Positions 1 to 8,815 are shown, counted from the stretch's first letter. The stretch is DNA of 64,000 nucleotides from Euryarchaeota archaeon UBA242 (GCA_002499015.1 DAJY01000098.1:6424-70423), one strand, 5' to 3'. Notes: generated by a model not told the origin, from the sequence alone. A program made the numbers and translations.

Positions 1-709
1 AATCATTCATATCTACTTCTGGAGTTCCATCAGGCCTCTCTCTCCTAGTCTCCATTCTCAACCAATGGTCGTGGTAAACTTGTAATTCAGCAGTATCTTC
101 CACTGTTAGCAAACGCCTTGACCATGGGATGAACATTCCCATGCAATTCAAGGTGGTAGTTTTACCTGAACCAGTACCACCTGCAATTACGAAATTTGCA
201 GGACGACTATCCAATCCCTCAATCCAAACCCACATCATTGCAGCAAGTCTTGAGTTCACAGTTCCAAAACGAACTAAATCGATTATAGTAAGCGGATCTT
301 CCTTGAATTTTCTAATAGTCAATGTAGGTCCATCTGGAGTAACTGGAGGTATTGTCCCATTTACACGAGAACCATCTGGTAGTCTTCCATCAAAGATGGG
401 AACTAATCCGGGTCCATCTCCAAGTGGTACGTTAGTGAATGCAGCAATATTTTTGGCAATTTGCAAACCGGATACATTATCTATTGTAATATTAGTTCTG
501 CACATTCCATGTTCTCTATGGGCAACTTTCACACATTGAACACCTCCGTTATACATTACCTCTTCAAGTGCATCATCTTCCAATAGAATGGCTAAATCTC
601 CATATGGATTTGGTTCTACTGCTCCATCGACATGATATATAGGGGATGGATGATTATCTTCCATGTAAATCGTTACTCTTCCGTATTGTTCTAATATTCT
701 TTCAGACAT
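1..709 (-). CDS. TadA/CpaF-type secretion ATPase (partial, C-terminus off left edge)
   Basis: This is an ATPase of the GspE/TadA/FlaI superfamily, which powers assembly of type IV-like pili from the cytoplasmic face of the membrane. About 236 codons are present, beginning at the ATG whose complement lies at 707-709. The segment around residues 107-135 (GRLPDGSRVNGTIPP then TLTIRKF) is the block typical of TadA/CpaF rather than of the longer-N-terminus FlaI proteins. A perfect Walker A, GGTGSGKTT, follows at about residues 177-185, and VEDTAELQ lies shortly after it. Walker B and the C-terminal part lie outside the window. It is the last gene seen in a minus-strand run behind two T2SSF membrane proteins, with only one base between the stop of the upstream gene and this start codon, so all three probably form one pilus motor. 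Family assignment is firm; which pilus it serves is inferred. Confidence 0.9.
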   Translation of the reverse strand, partial: MSERILEQYGRVTIYMEDNHPSPIYHVDGAVEPNPYGDLAILLEDDALEEVMYNGGVQCVKVAHREHGMCRTNITIDNVSGLQIAKNIAAFTNVPLGDGPGLVPIFDGRLPDGSRVNGTIPPVTPDGPTLTIRKFKEDPLTIIDLVRFGTVNSRLAAMMWVWIEGLDSRPANFVIAGGTGSGKTTTLNCMGMFIPWSRRLLTVEDTAELQVYHDHWLRMETRRERPDGTPEVDMND

Positions 710-710
710 T

Positions 711-1445
711 TTAACCACCACCTATTACCTTAACCGCACCTAAATACAATCCCATTGAGATCGCCATCCACAATGGTATGAACCACAGATAGCTCTTCAA
801 ACGACCTAGCATTCTTCCAGACACTCCGACGCCCACTGCTGAAGCAGCAGCAAAGAATGTTCCAAATGTGGCATTGAAATCATCTAATTTGAATCCAGCA
901 CTTGCTGGTGCGAAAAGACCTACAATAAATGCAATTAGTCCAGGAAGACCGACAGAAACGAACATTATGATCAGAATCCCCCTCCCCAATAATTCATTTT
1001 CCCTTCTGTTGATTAAATCGTTAAGCCGCTCGTAATCATGACTTAGACTATCTAAAATTCCTTGTAACGGTGCATCTTGCTCCATTGCAGTCTCAAGTAA
1101 CATCATCACTCTTTGTACCTGAGAAGACCTTGTTTTTGCAGAAAAAGAGGTTAGGGCTGAGTTAATATCAGATGAATGACTCTCTTCTAATGTTTCCTTT
1201 AATAATTCACTAAGCAAACCTGGTGCACTTTTTGATTGCTCCATCATAGCCTCTTGCAATCCATGTCCTGCTCCAACCGAACTCGCCAAAGATTCAAGCA
1301 GTCCTGGTAAAGAATTCTCTATCTTTCTTCTACGATTGCGTTCGATGATAGGTGGGATTCCGCCACCTGCAATTGCAATTCCAATAACACCCAAATAAAG
1401 TAATAATGGTTCACCATTGAAAGCTTCTAGGAATCGGAAAAACAT
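711..1445 (-). CDS. Type II/IV secretion system F-domain membrane protein (TadC-like)
   Basis: This is a 244-residue integral membrane platform protein of the T2SSF family. An N-terminal hydrophobic segment (about residues 12-27) precedes a helical cytoplasmic domain (about 35-150) with the family pattern of an N-terminal GLLESLASSVGAGHGLQEAM and a later NELLGRGILI. Two or three further hydrophobic segments follow, around 155-180, 195-210 and 220-240. TadC-like proteins pair with TadB to anchor the ATPase and guide pilin subunits. It sits 4 bp downstream of the other T2SSF gene and 1 bp before the TadA-type ATPase. In archaellum-type systems both halves occur in one FlaJ protein of about 500-600 residues; here they are two separate intact ORFs, as in Tad systems. 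Assigning TadC rather than TadB rests on order and size only. Confidence 0.8.
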   Translation of the reverse strand: MFFRFLEAFNGEPLLLYLGVIGIAIAGGGIPPIIERNRRRKIENSLPGLLESLASSVGAGHGLQEAMMEQSKSAPGLLSELLKETLEESHSSDINSALTSFSAKTRSSQVQRVMMLLETAMEQDAPLQGILDSLSHDYERLNDLINRRENELLGRGILIIMFVSVGLPGLIAFIVGLFAPASAGFKLDDFNATFGTFFAAASAVGVGVSGRMLGRLKSYLWFIPLWMAISMGLYLGAVKVIGGG

Positions 1446-1449
1446 AATA

Positions 1450-2031
1450 TCACAATCCCGGGTCCTTGGTGTGGGCCTTTAGGCCAATTAGCATCATGCC
1501 AACCAAAGTCAGAATCAATCCACCATTTACTACACCACTAATTAGAGCAGGATCAGGTATTGACATAAATGCTGCAATATCTCCAGTTAATAATTGCGGA
1601 ATTAGTCCTGCGATTGACAAGATAATTGGACCAATCATTCCTATTGAAAGTAAAGTTTCAGGAACTCCGCCAAGTTCTTCGATGTATTTTTTGACTTCTT
1701 CTGCCCTTTCTTCTTCCATTCTTGAGCCTTGCTTTCTCAACGTTTCTACGACATCGGTATTTTGAGTAACATTGGTGTAAAGAGTATTCAACAATCTACG
1801 GTATCCATCGGATTCAGCAAGATTCATCATACTCTTTAGTTCATATTCAAGGCCCCTGGATTTACCACCAGACAACCGCTTCATTATTTTAGAAAAATCT
1901 TCACTGATGATTCCATAACCACCTTGCCCGATAGTGTGTAAAGCGGCTTCAAGACCAACACCGGAGGACATTAAAACATCAAGAGTTCGGATGACATAGA
2001 GACCTTCTCTCTTTTCATCCAAAATCCTCAT
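1450..2031 (-). CDS. Type II/IV secretion system F-domain membrane protein (TadB-like)
   Basis: A 193-residue T2SSF-domain protein. The first two thirds are a cytoplasmic helical bundle with the recognisable pattern LDVLMSSGVGLEAALHTI, then YGIISEDFSKIMKRL and a GLEYELKSMM stretch, as in the FlaJ/TadB cytoplasmic domain. Two hydrophobic segments follow at about residues 125-150 and 163-183. Together with the next gene it gives the two halves of an archaeal pilus platform protein. The ATG has a GAGGT site 6 bases upstream, and that site overlaps the TGA of the preceding small gene, which points to translational coupling. No pilin or prepilin peptidase gene is visible in the window, so the substrate is unknown. 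Confidence 0.78.
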   Translation of the reverse strand: MRILDEKREGLYVIRTLDVLMSSGVGLEAALHTIGQGGYGIISEDFSKIMKRLSGGKSRGLEYELKSMMNLAESDGYRRLLNTLYTNVTQNTDVVETLRKQGSRMEEERAEEVKKYIEELGGVPETLLSIGMIGPIILSIAGLIPQLLTGDIAAFMSIPDPALISGVVNGGLILTLVGMMLIGLKAHTKDPGL

Positions 2032-2040
2032 TATTCCACC

Positions 2041-2394
2041 TCAAACGATATCTTCAATCAATTCCAACAAGAATGATTCGCTATCACTATTGTATTCCAT
2101 ACTTGCGAAAACAACCTTCACATCTCGTTCTTCAAAAGGATCGTGAATGAATGGTTGACCGGTTCTAAAGATAGAATTAAGTGTTTTATATTCATCAATA
2201 CCAATCTCCCCTTTAACTGTATAAACAGTAGATTCAGAGCCTTCGTCGTTTAGATTATCACCTTCTCCACCCCTTACAATTGTTCTGGTAATTCTACGAG
2301 TAAGTTTTACCCGAATATCGGTATTTGGTATTCTAATCCAATCTGCGCTTGTTGTCCCTGTTGCGGGACGGATGAAGAAATCTATTCCTGCCAT
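2041..2394 (-). CDS. Small protein of unknown function in the RPA/pilus operon
   Basis: A 117-residue protein that I do not recognise. The ATG at 2394 is chosen over a longer TTG-started frame (from 2436) because GAGGT lies 6 bases before it. There is no signal peptide or membrane segment. The sequence alternates short hydrophobic strands with charged turns, which suggests a small beta-rich fold. It carries a block GEIGIDEYKTLNSIFRTGQP followed by FIHDPFEERDVKVVF and ends in an acidic LELIED. That spacing (a strand, a helix, then H-D-P and V-x-V strands) loosely recalls tail or baseplate-type beta-sandwich proteins of phages, but this is only an impression. It lies between the RPA partner gene and the T2SSF genes on the same strand, so its partner could be either DNA metabolism or the pilus. 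Confidence 0.7.
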   Translation of the reverse strand: MAGIDFFIRPATGTTSADWIRIPNTDIRVKLTRRITRTIVRGGEGDNLNDEGSESTVYTVKGEIGIDEYKTLNSIFRTGQPFIHDPFEERDVKVVFASMEYNSDSESFLLELIEDIV

Positions 2395-2456
2395 GCTACG
2401 ACCTCTATACTGACCACAACCCGAGCGGGTATTCAATGTGTTGGATTGTCAATCAC

Positions 2457-3383
2457 TTATTCAACAATTTTGAACCAGCCAAATCGAGGCTCATGGACTA
2501 CACCTTTTTCAGATAATTCATCCAACATCGCTTCGCCATCGGGTCGTGGAAAACCTCTAGCATTGGCATTACTGAGTAGTGCTTCAAAGTCAACCCCATC
2601 ACCCTGATCAAGTTGACGAATTAACGATAGCACACACTCTTCTAAATCGGAACCTTCCTCTTCATCATCACCTTCTACAGCGGATGATACATAGAGTACC
2701 GGCACTGGTTTTGTGGCGCTAGACATCTTACCCTCAGCGATATCTAGGGCTTGCATTATATTCAATTTATATTGCTCCAAATCAATTTCACCATAGTGGT
2801 TTCTAGAAGTTATCAAACCCTCCACCAGGTAGTCCGGTATACTTTCACTTGCTGAATATGCTTGTTTAGTTGGTTCAAGTTCAATAGATGCTGAGAATGC
2901 ATCCATTCTGTTAATTGTACCTTGGCAAGCACGTGTTATCCAATTCGCATATGTTTTGACATCGATAATACAAGCTTCTTCAGGCCTTAGCGAGGTATAG
3001 ATTGCACCTTCTTCTGTTTGGTACCATCGCGCCTTTGCAACCATCAACACCAATTCAGGTTCACCTGCTTCCATTTTTGCAGTTAATCTCGTTGTTAATT
3101 CACGCATTGCTTCACTGGCATAATCTCCAACCGAGAAATAATGTTGTCCGGAAGGGTCTCTTAATTGACCTTGATACAAAGTCGAACCATTTGCTGTTTC
3201 ACTAACTTCTAATCTCTCGAGCAAACCTGCAACTATTACACGATTTACTTTCGCTCCTAGTTTGGTAATTACAAAGGATGGATCAAATTCTCCAGACCCT
3301 TTTTCGTTAAGGGTTGCATCTCTAAATTCTGATGCGAGCATATGCCATGCAGGTTGGCGCTTTACCCTAGGTCCTGCTTGCAT
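2457..3383 (-). CDS. RPA-associated protein, COG3390-type
   Basis: This protein of about 308 residues matches the architecture of the archaeal RPA family partner (COG3390; the second gene of rpa operons in methanogens and haloarchaea). It is expected to bind single-stranded DNA with the neighbouring RPA in replication and repair. An OB-fold-like N-terminal half carries a pattern such as VNRVIVAGLLERLEV, then LYQGQLRDPSGQHYFSVG. A helical middle and an acidic linker (EGDDEEEGSDLEE) follow, then a C-terminal winged-helix-like segment (about residues 240-308) ending FGWFKIVE. The start at 3383 is preferred over an in-frame ATG at 3398: it overlaps the rpa stop as TGATG and is preceded by GGGGGGTG. 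Coupled translation with rpa is therefore likely. Confidence 0.85.
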   Translation of the reverse strand: MQAGPRVKRQPAWHMLASEFRDATLNEKGSGEFDPSFVITKLGAKVNRVIVAGLLERLEVSETANGSTLYQGQLRDPSGQHYFSVGDYASEAMRELTTRLTAKMEAGEPELVLMVAKARWYQTEEGAIYTSLRPEEACIIDVKTYANWITRACQGTINRMDAFSASIELEPTKQAYSASESIPDYLVEGLITSRNHYGEIDLEQYKLNIMQALDIAEGKMSSATKPVPVLYVSSAVEGDDEEEGSDLEECVLSLIRQLDQGDGVDFEALLSNANARGFPRPDGEAMLDELSEKGVVHEPRFGWFKIVE

Positions 3384-5080
3384 CAATTCACCCCCCATTG
3401 CGCTCTGATTTCAGTTGCTTTCATCTCAGCATCCTCTTCGACTATTTCTGCACTATCTGCCAACATCATACCACCTTGCTCATCAACGATTGTTCGACCT
3501 GAAGCACGAATTTTTCGCCCTAACATTTTTGACCTTAGAGTTTGTACGAAATCTAATTGCCCATTTGAATTAATCTCTGAACCAAGTTCTTCTTCTGTCA
3601 TAGCGAGTAGACCTAAACTTCCTTCCTTGTTAATTAGTAAGGACATGCTTGCTAATCCATCATCGATAACCAATCGCATCCTAACATCTGTTTCACCGTC
3701 ATTAGCATCATGTGTTGCGCAATGTCCATCCCTCAGAACTCTCCTGCATTCGGTACATCTTTGAATAAAACCAGAATCTTCTCTAACACTTACTACGATT
3801 GCCTCGGTTGTAACGCCGACCCTGCTCGCCCCAGTCGCCAATTCATTGAGAACTACTTCCACTGTATGTGTGCTAAAATCAATATCCTCATCCCAAGGTG
3901 ATTTATCCAACATTTCAACTTGATCTGCTGTGTCAACTGTGATATCTGGTATTCCTTGCCATGCTCTTACTCTAACTCCTTTCAGCTTTACTGTGAGGGG
4001 TAAACTATCTACATCAATAGGCAAATCTTCCCATGCACTCATTCGACATCTTCCAGTTGGGTCTGCGATTTGCCCAGACCAAAGATATTTATCGGTACCA
4101 TCTTTGGTGAATGTTCTTTTTGACCATTCGATAATCTGTACAACTGTATCAACATCCCTTGCACCATCTCTTAACTCGGAAACTGTCAAGACCGTTTGCT
4201 TGGATAATGTTTCAATGCCCGGAAAATTCTTATCGTGGAATAATTCAACCTTTGTAGTTCTTCCAAAATTCAACTCAGGTGTATCCCTAAAGGTACGGAT
4301 TTGAGCACCATCAATTTTTATCAAGGCCCCGACTTTATGTTCAAATGATTCCCAAGAGAGGAATCCAATTATTCCTGATTCATCAGCCAATCGTCCTCTG
4401 ACGATGTCTATTGAACCTGAACCGTCCTTTTTGTGTATCTGGTCTTCTCTTAACGAGAGAATTCTGCCAACTACGCAGGCATACCCATCAGTTGGAAGTG
4501 AAGCAATGTCTTGAGCTTCCCCTGGCGCCACCACTGGTCTAGTTCCTTCACGGATAACAACAACCCGGGAGGATTGATTGATATTTAGAGACATTTTTCC
4601 TTGATATTCATTTACTGAAACCCCTTCAAGTCTTACGATTGAACCAGGTGCCAGATTTGGACTCGGTGCCCAATCTTTGTATTCCCAACGATTCTTGTCG
4701 CCGTTTTCTGCCCAAGGGTTATCTTCTAACAATCCGAAAGCGATTTGCTTTTGTTCACCGCGAATTGTTTGTTCACGCAAATTATGTGAAATGATTTCAA
4801 CTTCGATTTCAATTTCCTTATCAGCAGCCTTCAATTCATTCAAACGTTCGACTTTCTTTGTCGCTACTGGTTGGGATGAAGAAGATGACCCACCAGCCCT
4901 AGTGTTTGGAATTGACTTTGAACTGTTCAGACTTCTAATGATAGACCTCATCGAGTCTTGAGGAGGAATTTTAAAATCATCCTGGTATTTCAAGAATGCA
5001 GTAGCAATCGCGTCGTGATCTGCTTCTGGGCATTCCTTTTGTACTGCTTCGATATAGGAATCAAACTGTCCATCAGACAT
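3383..5080 (-). CDS. rpa: Replication protein A (ssDNA-binding, OB folds plus zinc finger)
   Basis: The archaeal single-stranded-DNA-binding protein RPA (COG1599 type, 565 residues) protects ssDNA in replication, recombination and repair. Several OB-fold repeats are visible, each built around patterns such as VRLEGVSVNEYQGKMSLNIN, VRGRLADESGIIGFLSWE and WSGQIADPTGRCRMSAWED. A C-terminal zinc finger CTECRRVLRDGHCATH (C-x2-C-x8-C-x2-H) sits at about residues 446-461. An ATG at 5104 gives 8 extra residues, but the one at 5080 has GAGGTG 6 bases upstream and opens MSDGQFDSYI, so I use 5080. The next gene starts at its stop codon. A 19-bp palindrome lies 34 bp upstream of the start and may be an operator. 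Confidence 0.93.
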   Translation of the reverse strand: MSDGQFDSYIEAVQKECPEADHDAIATAFLKYQDDFKIPPQDSMRSIIRSLNSSKSIPNTRAGGSSSSSQPVATKKVERLNELKAADKEIEIEVEIISHNLREQTIRGEQKQIAFGLLEDNPWAENGDKNRWEYKDWAPSPNLAPGSIVRLEGVSVNEYQGKMSLNINQSSRVVVIREGTRPVVAPGEAQDIASLPTDGYACVVGRILSLREDQIHKKDGSGSIDIVRGRLADESGIIGFLSWESFEHKVGALIKIDGAQIRTFRDTPELNFGRTTKVELFHDKNFPGIETLSKQTVLTVSELRDGARDVDTVVQIIEWSKRTFTKDGTDKYLWSGQIADPTGRCRMSAWEDLPIDVDSLPLTVKLKGVRVRAWQGIPDITVDTADQVEMLDKSPWDEDIDFSTHTVEVVLNELATGASRVGVTTEAIVVSVREDSGFIQRCTECRRVLRDGHCATHDANDGETDVRMRLVIDDGLASMSLLINKEGSLGLLAMTEEELGSEINSNGQLDFVQTLRSKMLGRKIRASGRTIVDEQGGMMLADSAEIVEEDAEMKATEIRAQWGVN

Positions 5081-5113
5081 ATTTGACACCTCTATTATCT
5101 TCATTCGTTAGTG

Positions 5114-5132
5114 TCCTATTCAATGAATAGGA
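5114..5132. promoter_or_regulatory. 19-bp palindrome upstream of rpa
   Basis: TCCTATTCAATGAATAGGA is a perfect inverted repeat with 9-bp arms around a single central A. It lies 34 bp before the rpa start codon, in the only sizeable gap upstream of the rpa operon. The gap 5133-5291 is otherwise AT-rich and I saw no gene in it. The short loop makes an RNA hairpin terminator unlikely; a dimeric repressor site is the simpler reading. This role is inferred. Confidence 0.5.
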
Positions 5133-5291
5133 TGCGGGCTTTCGTGCGTTTTGGTTGAGACTTGACACTCCCTTGACCTCCATGGAACTAAGCAAAATAG
5201 ACTAGGGCTAATAAACAATTTCACGACCCAATTATGAAAAGTGAAAGTAAAATGAGTGATTTAATAAATATTGAAATATAATATTTAAACT

Positions 5292-6695
5292 TCAAGCCGG
5301 ATTTATTCTAAATCCATCCATCACCAATACATCAGGAATATGCATCCCTCCAGTAGAATATGAATCCTGGATTATCGGCCTATCCCCTAATATTATGTCA
5401 TTTGATAGCGCCTTTGCAATATTTCCGGAGAGGCCTGCTTGCTTAATCGGCCCTACGATTTGACCATCAACTACTTTCAAGATCGTACTTGTTGTAACAG
5501 AGAAATCACCACTGGTTGGATTAGCGGTATGAGCCCCCATAACACTGTGGACAATATATCCATTTTCCATATGAGAAATTAAATCATCACGACTCTTTCC
5601 GCCTTTGCTTGATTTTAGAATCATATCGGAACAGCCAGTATATGGTGGCGATTGATGACTACCCCTGGAGGCTGATCCAGTTGATTGGGCATACTCAATT
5701 CTTCCTTCTGCCATCATTTGTGCTGAATCTCTTGTAGACCACATAGAGCCTACTAGTCTTCCATTTTCCACCAAAGTCTGAGTCTGTCTAGGAACTCCTT
5801 CTCCGTCTAGGCTTGAACTACCCATCCCACCTTCCATCAATCCATCATCGATTAGTGTCAAGTCATTAGCAAGGACCATTAGCCCTTCATTTCCAGACCA
5901 AAAAGACTCTTTCCTCGCCAATTTCTCACCTTTGGCTGCTGCTGGAATACAAACAGAAAACAATGGCGAGAAACCTTCACTAGTCATCAATACCGGACAA
6001 TCAACTGCTTGTGAATCAACTTCTATCGGCCCTCTGGTACACTGAGCCCAATGAACTGAAGTTTCGATGCAATCTGGAATTGATTTTAGTAATTTACGAC
6101 TAGAACTGCTTTCCCAAGCGCTGGTTAATTCATCGTCCTCATCTATACTGACTTGAACTCCCGCTCCGTGCGAAGTTGTGATCCCACTGGATAAAATTCC
6201 TTGGCTGGTTACTATGGCTCCCGCTGTAGCTGAAACGCCGACACCACCGCCAGTTACAACCGCTCTTGAATCCAATGAAGCAACTTCGCTCAATATTGAA
6301 TCCGCTTGTTCTAATAGATATTCTGGACCAACATCTAGAATCTTACTATCACAGCGACCTAAGACATCGGTAGATTTTTGATTTTGTGGAAGACAAAAAC
6401 CTTCAACAGAAGGTGAAACCTTTGCAATAGAAATTGCTTGAGAAACGGCATGCTCAGCACCTGAAACATCTACTAAATGAGCATATCCAAAACGCCCACC
6501 ATCCAATACTCGTACACCATATCCGCCGTCTCCTCCTCCGGCTGCGAGTGTGATCTTACCCGCTTCAATATCTAATTCATGACCATATGATTGAAATGCG
6601 ACAACTTCCCACTCACCAATTCCTTTGGATTGACAGATCTTGCCAATTGATTGCGCACCTTCAACGATACGCTCTACAGCATCATCCGGTAGCAT
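5292..6695 (-). CDS. tldE: TldE/PmbA-family metalloprotease partner subunit
   Basis: A 467-residue member of the TldE/PmbA family (COG0312). It forms a heterodimeric peptidase with TldD that matures or degrades small peptides and unfolded proteins in the cytoplasm. The N-terminal domain shows the family pattern WEVVAFQSYGHELDIEAGKI and VRVLDGGRFGYAH. The C-terminal beta-rich domain has GMGSSSLDGEGVPRQTQTLV, SRGSHQSPPYTGCSDM and a terminal NDIILGDRPI block. It lacks the HExxxH motif, as expected for the non-catalytic subunit. The ATG follows the TldD stop codon with no gap, so the two are co-translated. The 3' end leaves a 211-bp gap before the rpa start. Confidence 0.9.
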   Translation of the reverse strand: MLPDDAVERIVEGAQSIGKICQSKGIGEWEVVAFQSYGHELDIEAGKITLAAGGGDGGYGVRVLDGGRFGYAHLVDVSGAEHAVSQAISIAKVSPSVEGFCLPQNQKSTDVLGRCDSKILDVGPEYLLEQADSILSEVASLDSRAVVTGGGVGVSATAGAIVTSQGILSSGITTSHGAGVQVSIDEDDELTSAWESSSSRKLLKSIPDCIETSVHWAQCTRGPIEVDSQAVDCPVLMTSEGFSPLFSVCIPAAAKGEKLARKESFWSGNEGLMVLANDLTLIDDGLMEGGMGSSSLDGEGVPRQTQTLVENGRLVGSMWSTRDSAQMMAEGRIEYAQSTGSASRGSHQSPPYTGCSDMILKSSKGGKSRDDLISHMENGYIVHSVMGAHTANPTSGDFSVTTSTILKVVDGQIVGPIKQAGLSGNIAKALSNDIILGDRPIIQDSYSTGGMHIPDVLVMDGFRINPA

Positions 6696-8135
6696 TTATC
6701 CCACCAACGCCTCGCTAATACGCATTATTGGGCCACCATCTCCAACCGGAACAGTTTGCCCTTTGCCACAGAAACCAGGTGCTGCTAACTTTGCATCCCT
6801 AGTTAATCCGTTTACATTTTGTAAAATCTCTAATGTTAATCCACTAACGCTAACATCTTTCAAAGGTGTTGTCAGTTCACCGTTTTCGATTAGCCACGCT
6901 TCCTGTGCTGCGAATTGGAATGAACCTTTACCAGTATCAACCTGACCGCCACGAGAACCACAGGCATAGATTCCATAATCAATATCTTCCATTAAATCAT
7001 CAATGGTATCGTGATTACCACCCATTATCATGGTATTTGACATTCTGACAAGTGGGTGATGCAGGCCATCTTGGGCACGAGCACCTCCATTTGGTTGTAT
7101 ACCGAAATGTGCCGCTGTCTCCCTATGGTTGAGATATTCGGTTAGAACGCCATTGGTAATCAATCTCTTGGCCCTAGTATTTACTCCCTCATCGTCTATT
7201 GGATAAGCGCCGTATCCACCTCTCATAGTTGGGTCATCTACAACTGTAACAATATCTGACCCAATCTTCTGACCCAATTTACCATCCAGACAGGAGTCTC
7301 CTGCTGCGACTAAATCTGCTTCGCATGGGTGGCCAAGTGCCTCGTGAATGTATACGCCAGTAAGATCACGGTCTGCAATTAGTGGCATTTTTCCTGAAGG
7401 TGCACGTTTTGCTTTCAACAATCTTAGTGCTGCAACCATTGCATCGTTACCGAGTTGACCTAAGTCACAAGATTCGATTAATTCTAGGCCTCCTTCGCCT
7501 CCATATCTTGTTCTATAGGAAACTACTTCGCTATCATCTCTTGCAGTAACCATACCTCTTACCAATGAACGTTGGAAAGACCAAACCCTATCCATGCCCT
7601 CACTAGTCAATAGTTCGGTGTGGATATGTTCATCGGACCACCCACAAGTGGTTGAAACTACTTTCTCGTGATCACTTGCACTATCAGCGATATTCTTCAA
7701 CATATCTATTTTAGTTGAAAGATCAGTATTTCTGATATCCTTTTTTGGCCGCCAGTGAATCTCATCTTGGAAAATTGGTATTTCGGCCAACTGTACTGGT
7801 TTGTCAGAACTTGACCTGCGCTTTGCAACCGCCTTTGCCAATCGAACAGTAGATTCAATTTGCTCAGGTAATGATGCTATGTCAGTAGTTGAATGAACTC
7901 CCCATGCACCATCTGCAAGAATTCTGAGAGTTACGCCTACTTCTTGACCTGGAATCGCATTTTCCAAAATTCCATCTCTTAGATTTACACTTGAACCAGT
8001 CTCTGCAACCAATCTTACTTCTGCATAACTTGCACCGAAATCAACAGCCTGTTGTAGAGCATTACCAATCTTTCTTTGGTCTAAATAACGGCCTGTAGTA
8101 ATTTCGGAGTTTGATGGACTAGAACTAATCACCAT
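6696..8135 (-). CDS. tldD: TldD-family metalloprotease, catalytic subunit
   Basis: The 479-residue catalytic subunit of the TldD/TldE peptidase. The zinc-binding motif HEALGHPCEAD (HExxxH) is intact at about residues 266-276, preceded by IADRDLTGVYI. The downstream family blocks GYGAYPIDDEGV and NGVLTEYLNHRETAAHFG are present, as is the C-terminal segment LVRMSNTMIMGGNHD with GSRGGQVDTGKGSFQF. The length fits the family. It is the first gene of a two-gene minus-strand operon with tldE immediately behind it. The ATG at 8135 is used. The 74-bp gap to cgi121 holds no obvious gene. Confidence 0.93.
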   Translation of the reverse strand: MVISSSPSNSEITTGRYLDQRKIGNALQQAVDFGASYAEVRLVAETGSSVNLRDGILENAIPGQEVGVTLRILADGAWGVHSTTDIASLPEQIESTVRLAKAVAKRRSSSDKPVQLAEIPIFQDEIHWRPKKDIRNTDLSTKIDMLKNIADSASDHEKVVSTTCGWSDEHIHTELLTSEGMDRVWSFQRSLVRGMVTARDDSEVVSYRTRYGGEGGLELIESCDLGQLGNDAMVAALRLLKAKRAPSGKMPLIADRDLTGVYIHEALGHPCEADLVAAGDSCLDGKLGQKIGSDIVTVVDDPTMRGGYGAYPIDDEGVNTRAKRLITNGVLTEYLNHRETAAHFGIQPNGGARAQDGLHHPLVRMSNTMIMGGNHDTIDDLMEDIDYGIYACGSRGGQVDTGKGSFQFAAQEAWLIENGELTTPLKDVSVSGLTLEILQNVNGLTRDAKLAAPGFCGKGQTVPVGDGGPIMRISEALVG

Positions 8136-8209
8136 AGACTTAGGTAAGGGCCCGCAGTGCTTGAACTCTCTTATTGAAAGATTAGAACTTATTTATCCAG
8201 AAATGACGA

Positions 8210-8776
8210 TTATGCTGAAAAATCAGCGGATAAAATATGCCCCACTAATCCTTGCTGAAGATTGTCCAGAGGAATCCCTTCGGTCATCAATCCTAATTTT
8301 TTGGCCCCCGCAGGAGAGAATGTTGGCACCTCATCGGCATATTGTAATCCAAGATTTGAAAGTAATTTACGGCAATCGGATTCAAATTGACTATCAATGA
8401 CCTCATCACAACCTGAGGGCTGCAAGCCTGCAACCCCCTGTTGTGTCAATATCGGTTTTGGTAAATATAAAATCCACCCTGATGTAACTCCATCTTGAAT
8501 GCCAGCCCTAGAAAATGCCTCACTAACGTGATGCGTCCCCGCAAGATATCGCAAGAATTCTGCATCCCTCCCTCTGGCGAGTTGATTGCCATTAGCAAAA
8601 TTCCTTTCACAACAATTCCAAGCTGTCCAAAGTTGCTGCTCAAATTGAACTGCATGTTGAGCTACCAACATCCATCTTTCATCAAATCTGTTTTCAAGGA
8701 ACTTACCAATCAAGTGTTTTGAAGTAACTGGTTTGTCACTTCGCCATGCAACGCAAGGAAACTTAGGCATTGTCAT
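8210..8776 (-). CDS. cgi121: KEOPS complex subunit Cgi121
   Basis: A 188-residue protein with the Cgi121 fold pattern. Cgi121 is the KEOPS subunit that binds the 3' CCA end of tRNA and stimulates t6A37 modification by the Bud32-Kae1 core. The recognisable block is AEFLRYLAGTHHVSEAFSRA (about residues 71-90), the archaeal version of RYLSGxxQIxEAI. The WILYLPKP strand and a C-terminal helix ending LQQGLVGHILSADFSA follow. Two ATGs (8776, 8770) are equally possible; no Shine-Dalgarno site is seen, so the mRNA may be leaderless or coupled to hel308 39 bp upstream. Placement beside hel308 recurs in euryarchaea as far as I recall. No other KEOPS subunit is in the window. Confidence 0.82.
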   Translation of the reverse strand: MTMPKFPCVAWRSDKPVTSKHLIGKFLENRFDERWMLVAQHAVQFEQQLWTAWNCCERNFANGNQLARGRDAEFLRYLAGTHHVSEAFSRAGIQDGVTSGWILYLPKPILTQQGVAGLQPSGCDEVIDSQFESDCRKLLSNLGLQYADEVPTFSPAGAKKLGLMTEGIPLDNLQQGLVGHILSADFSA

Positions 8777-8815
8777 CGTTACGAGGCAGGAGCGCTTCTA
8801 TTTTCAATCAACCGC

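Noticed and set aside
129..539. Plus-strand open frame of 136 codons
   Set aside because: It is the reverse shadow of the TadA-type ATPase, which has clear family motifs on the minus strand.
711..2031. A frameshifted or broken FlaJ gene
   Set aside because: Both halves are intact ORFs with their own starts and stops, and the gene before them carries TadA-type motifs; separate TadB and TadC genes are normal in Tad systems.
8161..8400. Plus-strand ORF of 79 codons opposite cgi121
   Set aside because: It lies almost wholly over the Cgi121 gene, and its translation has no recognisable pattern.
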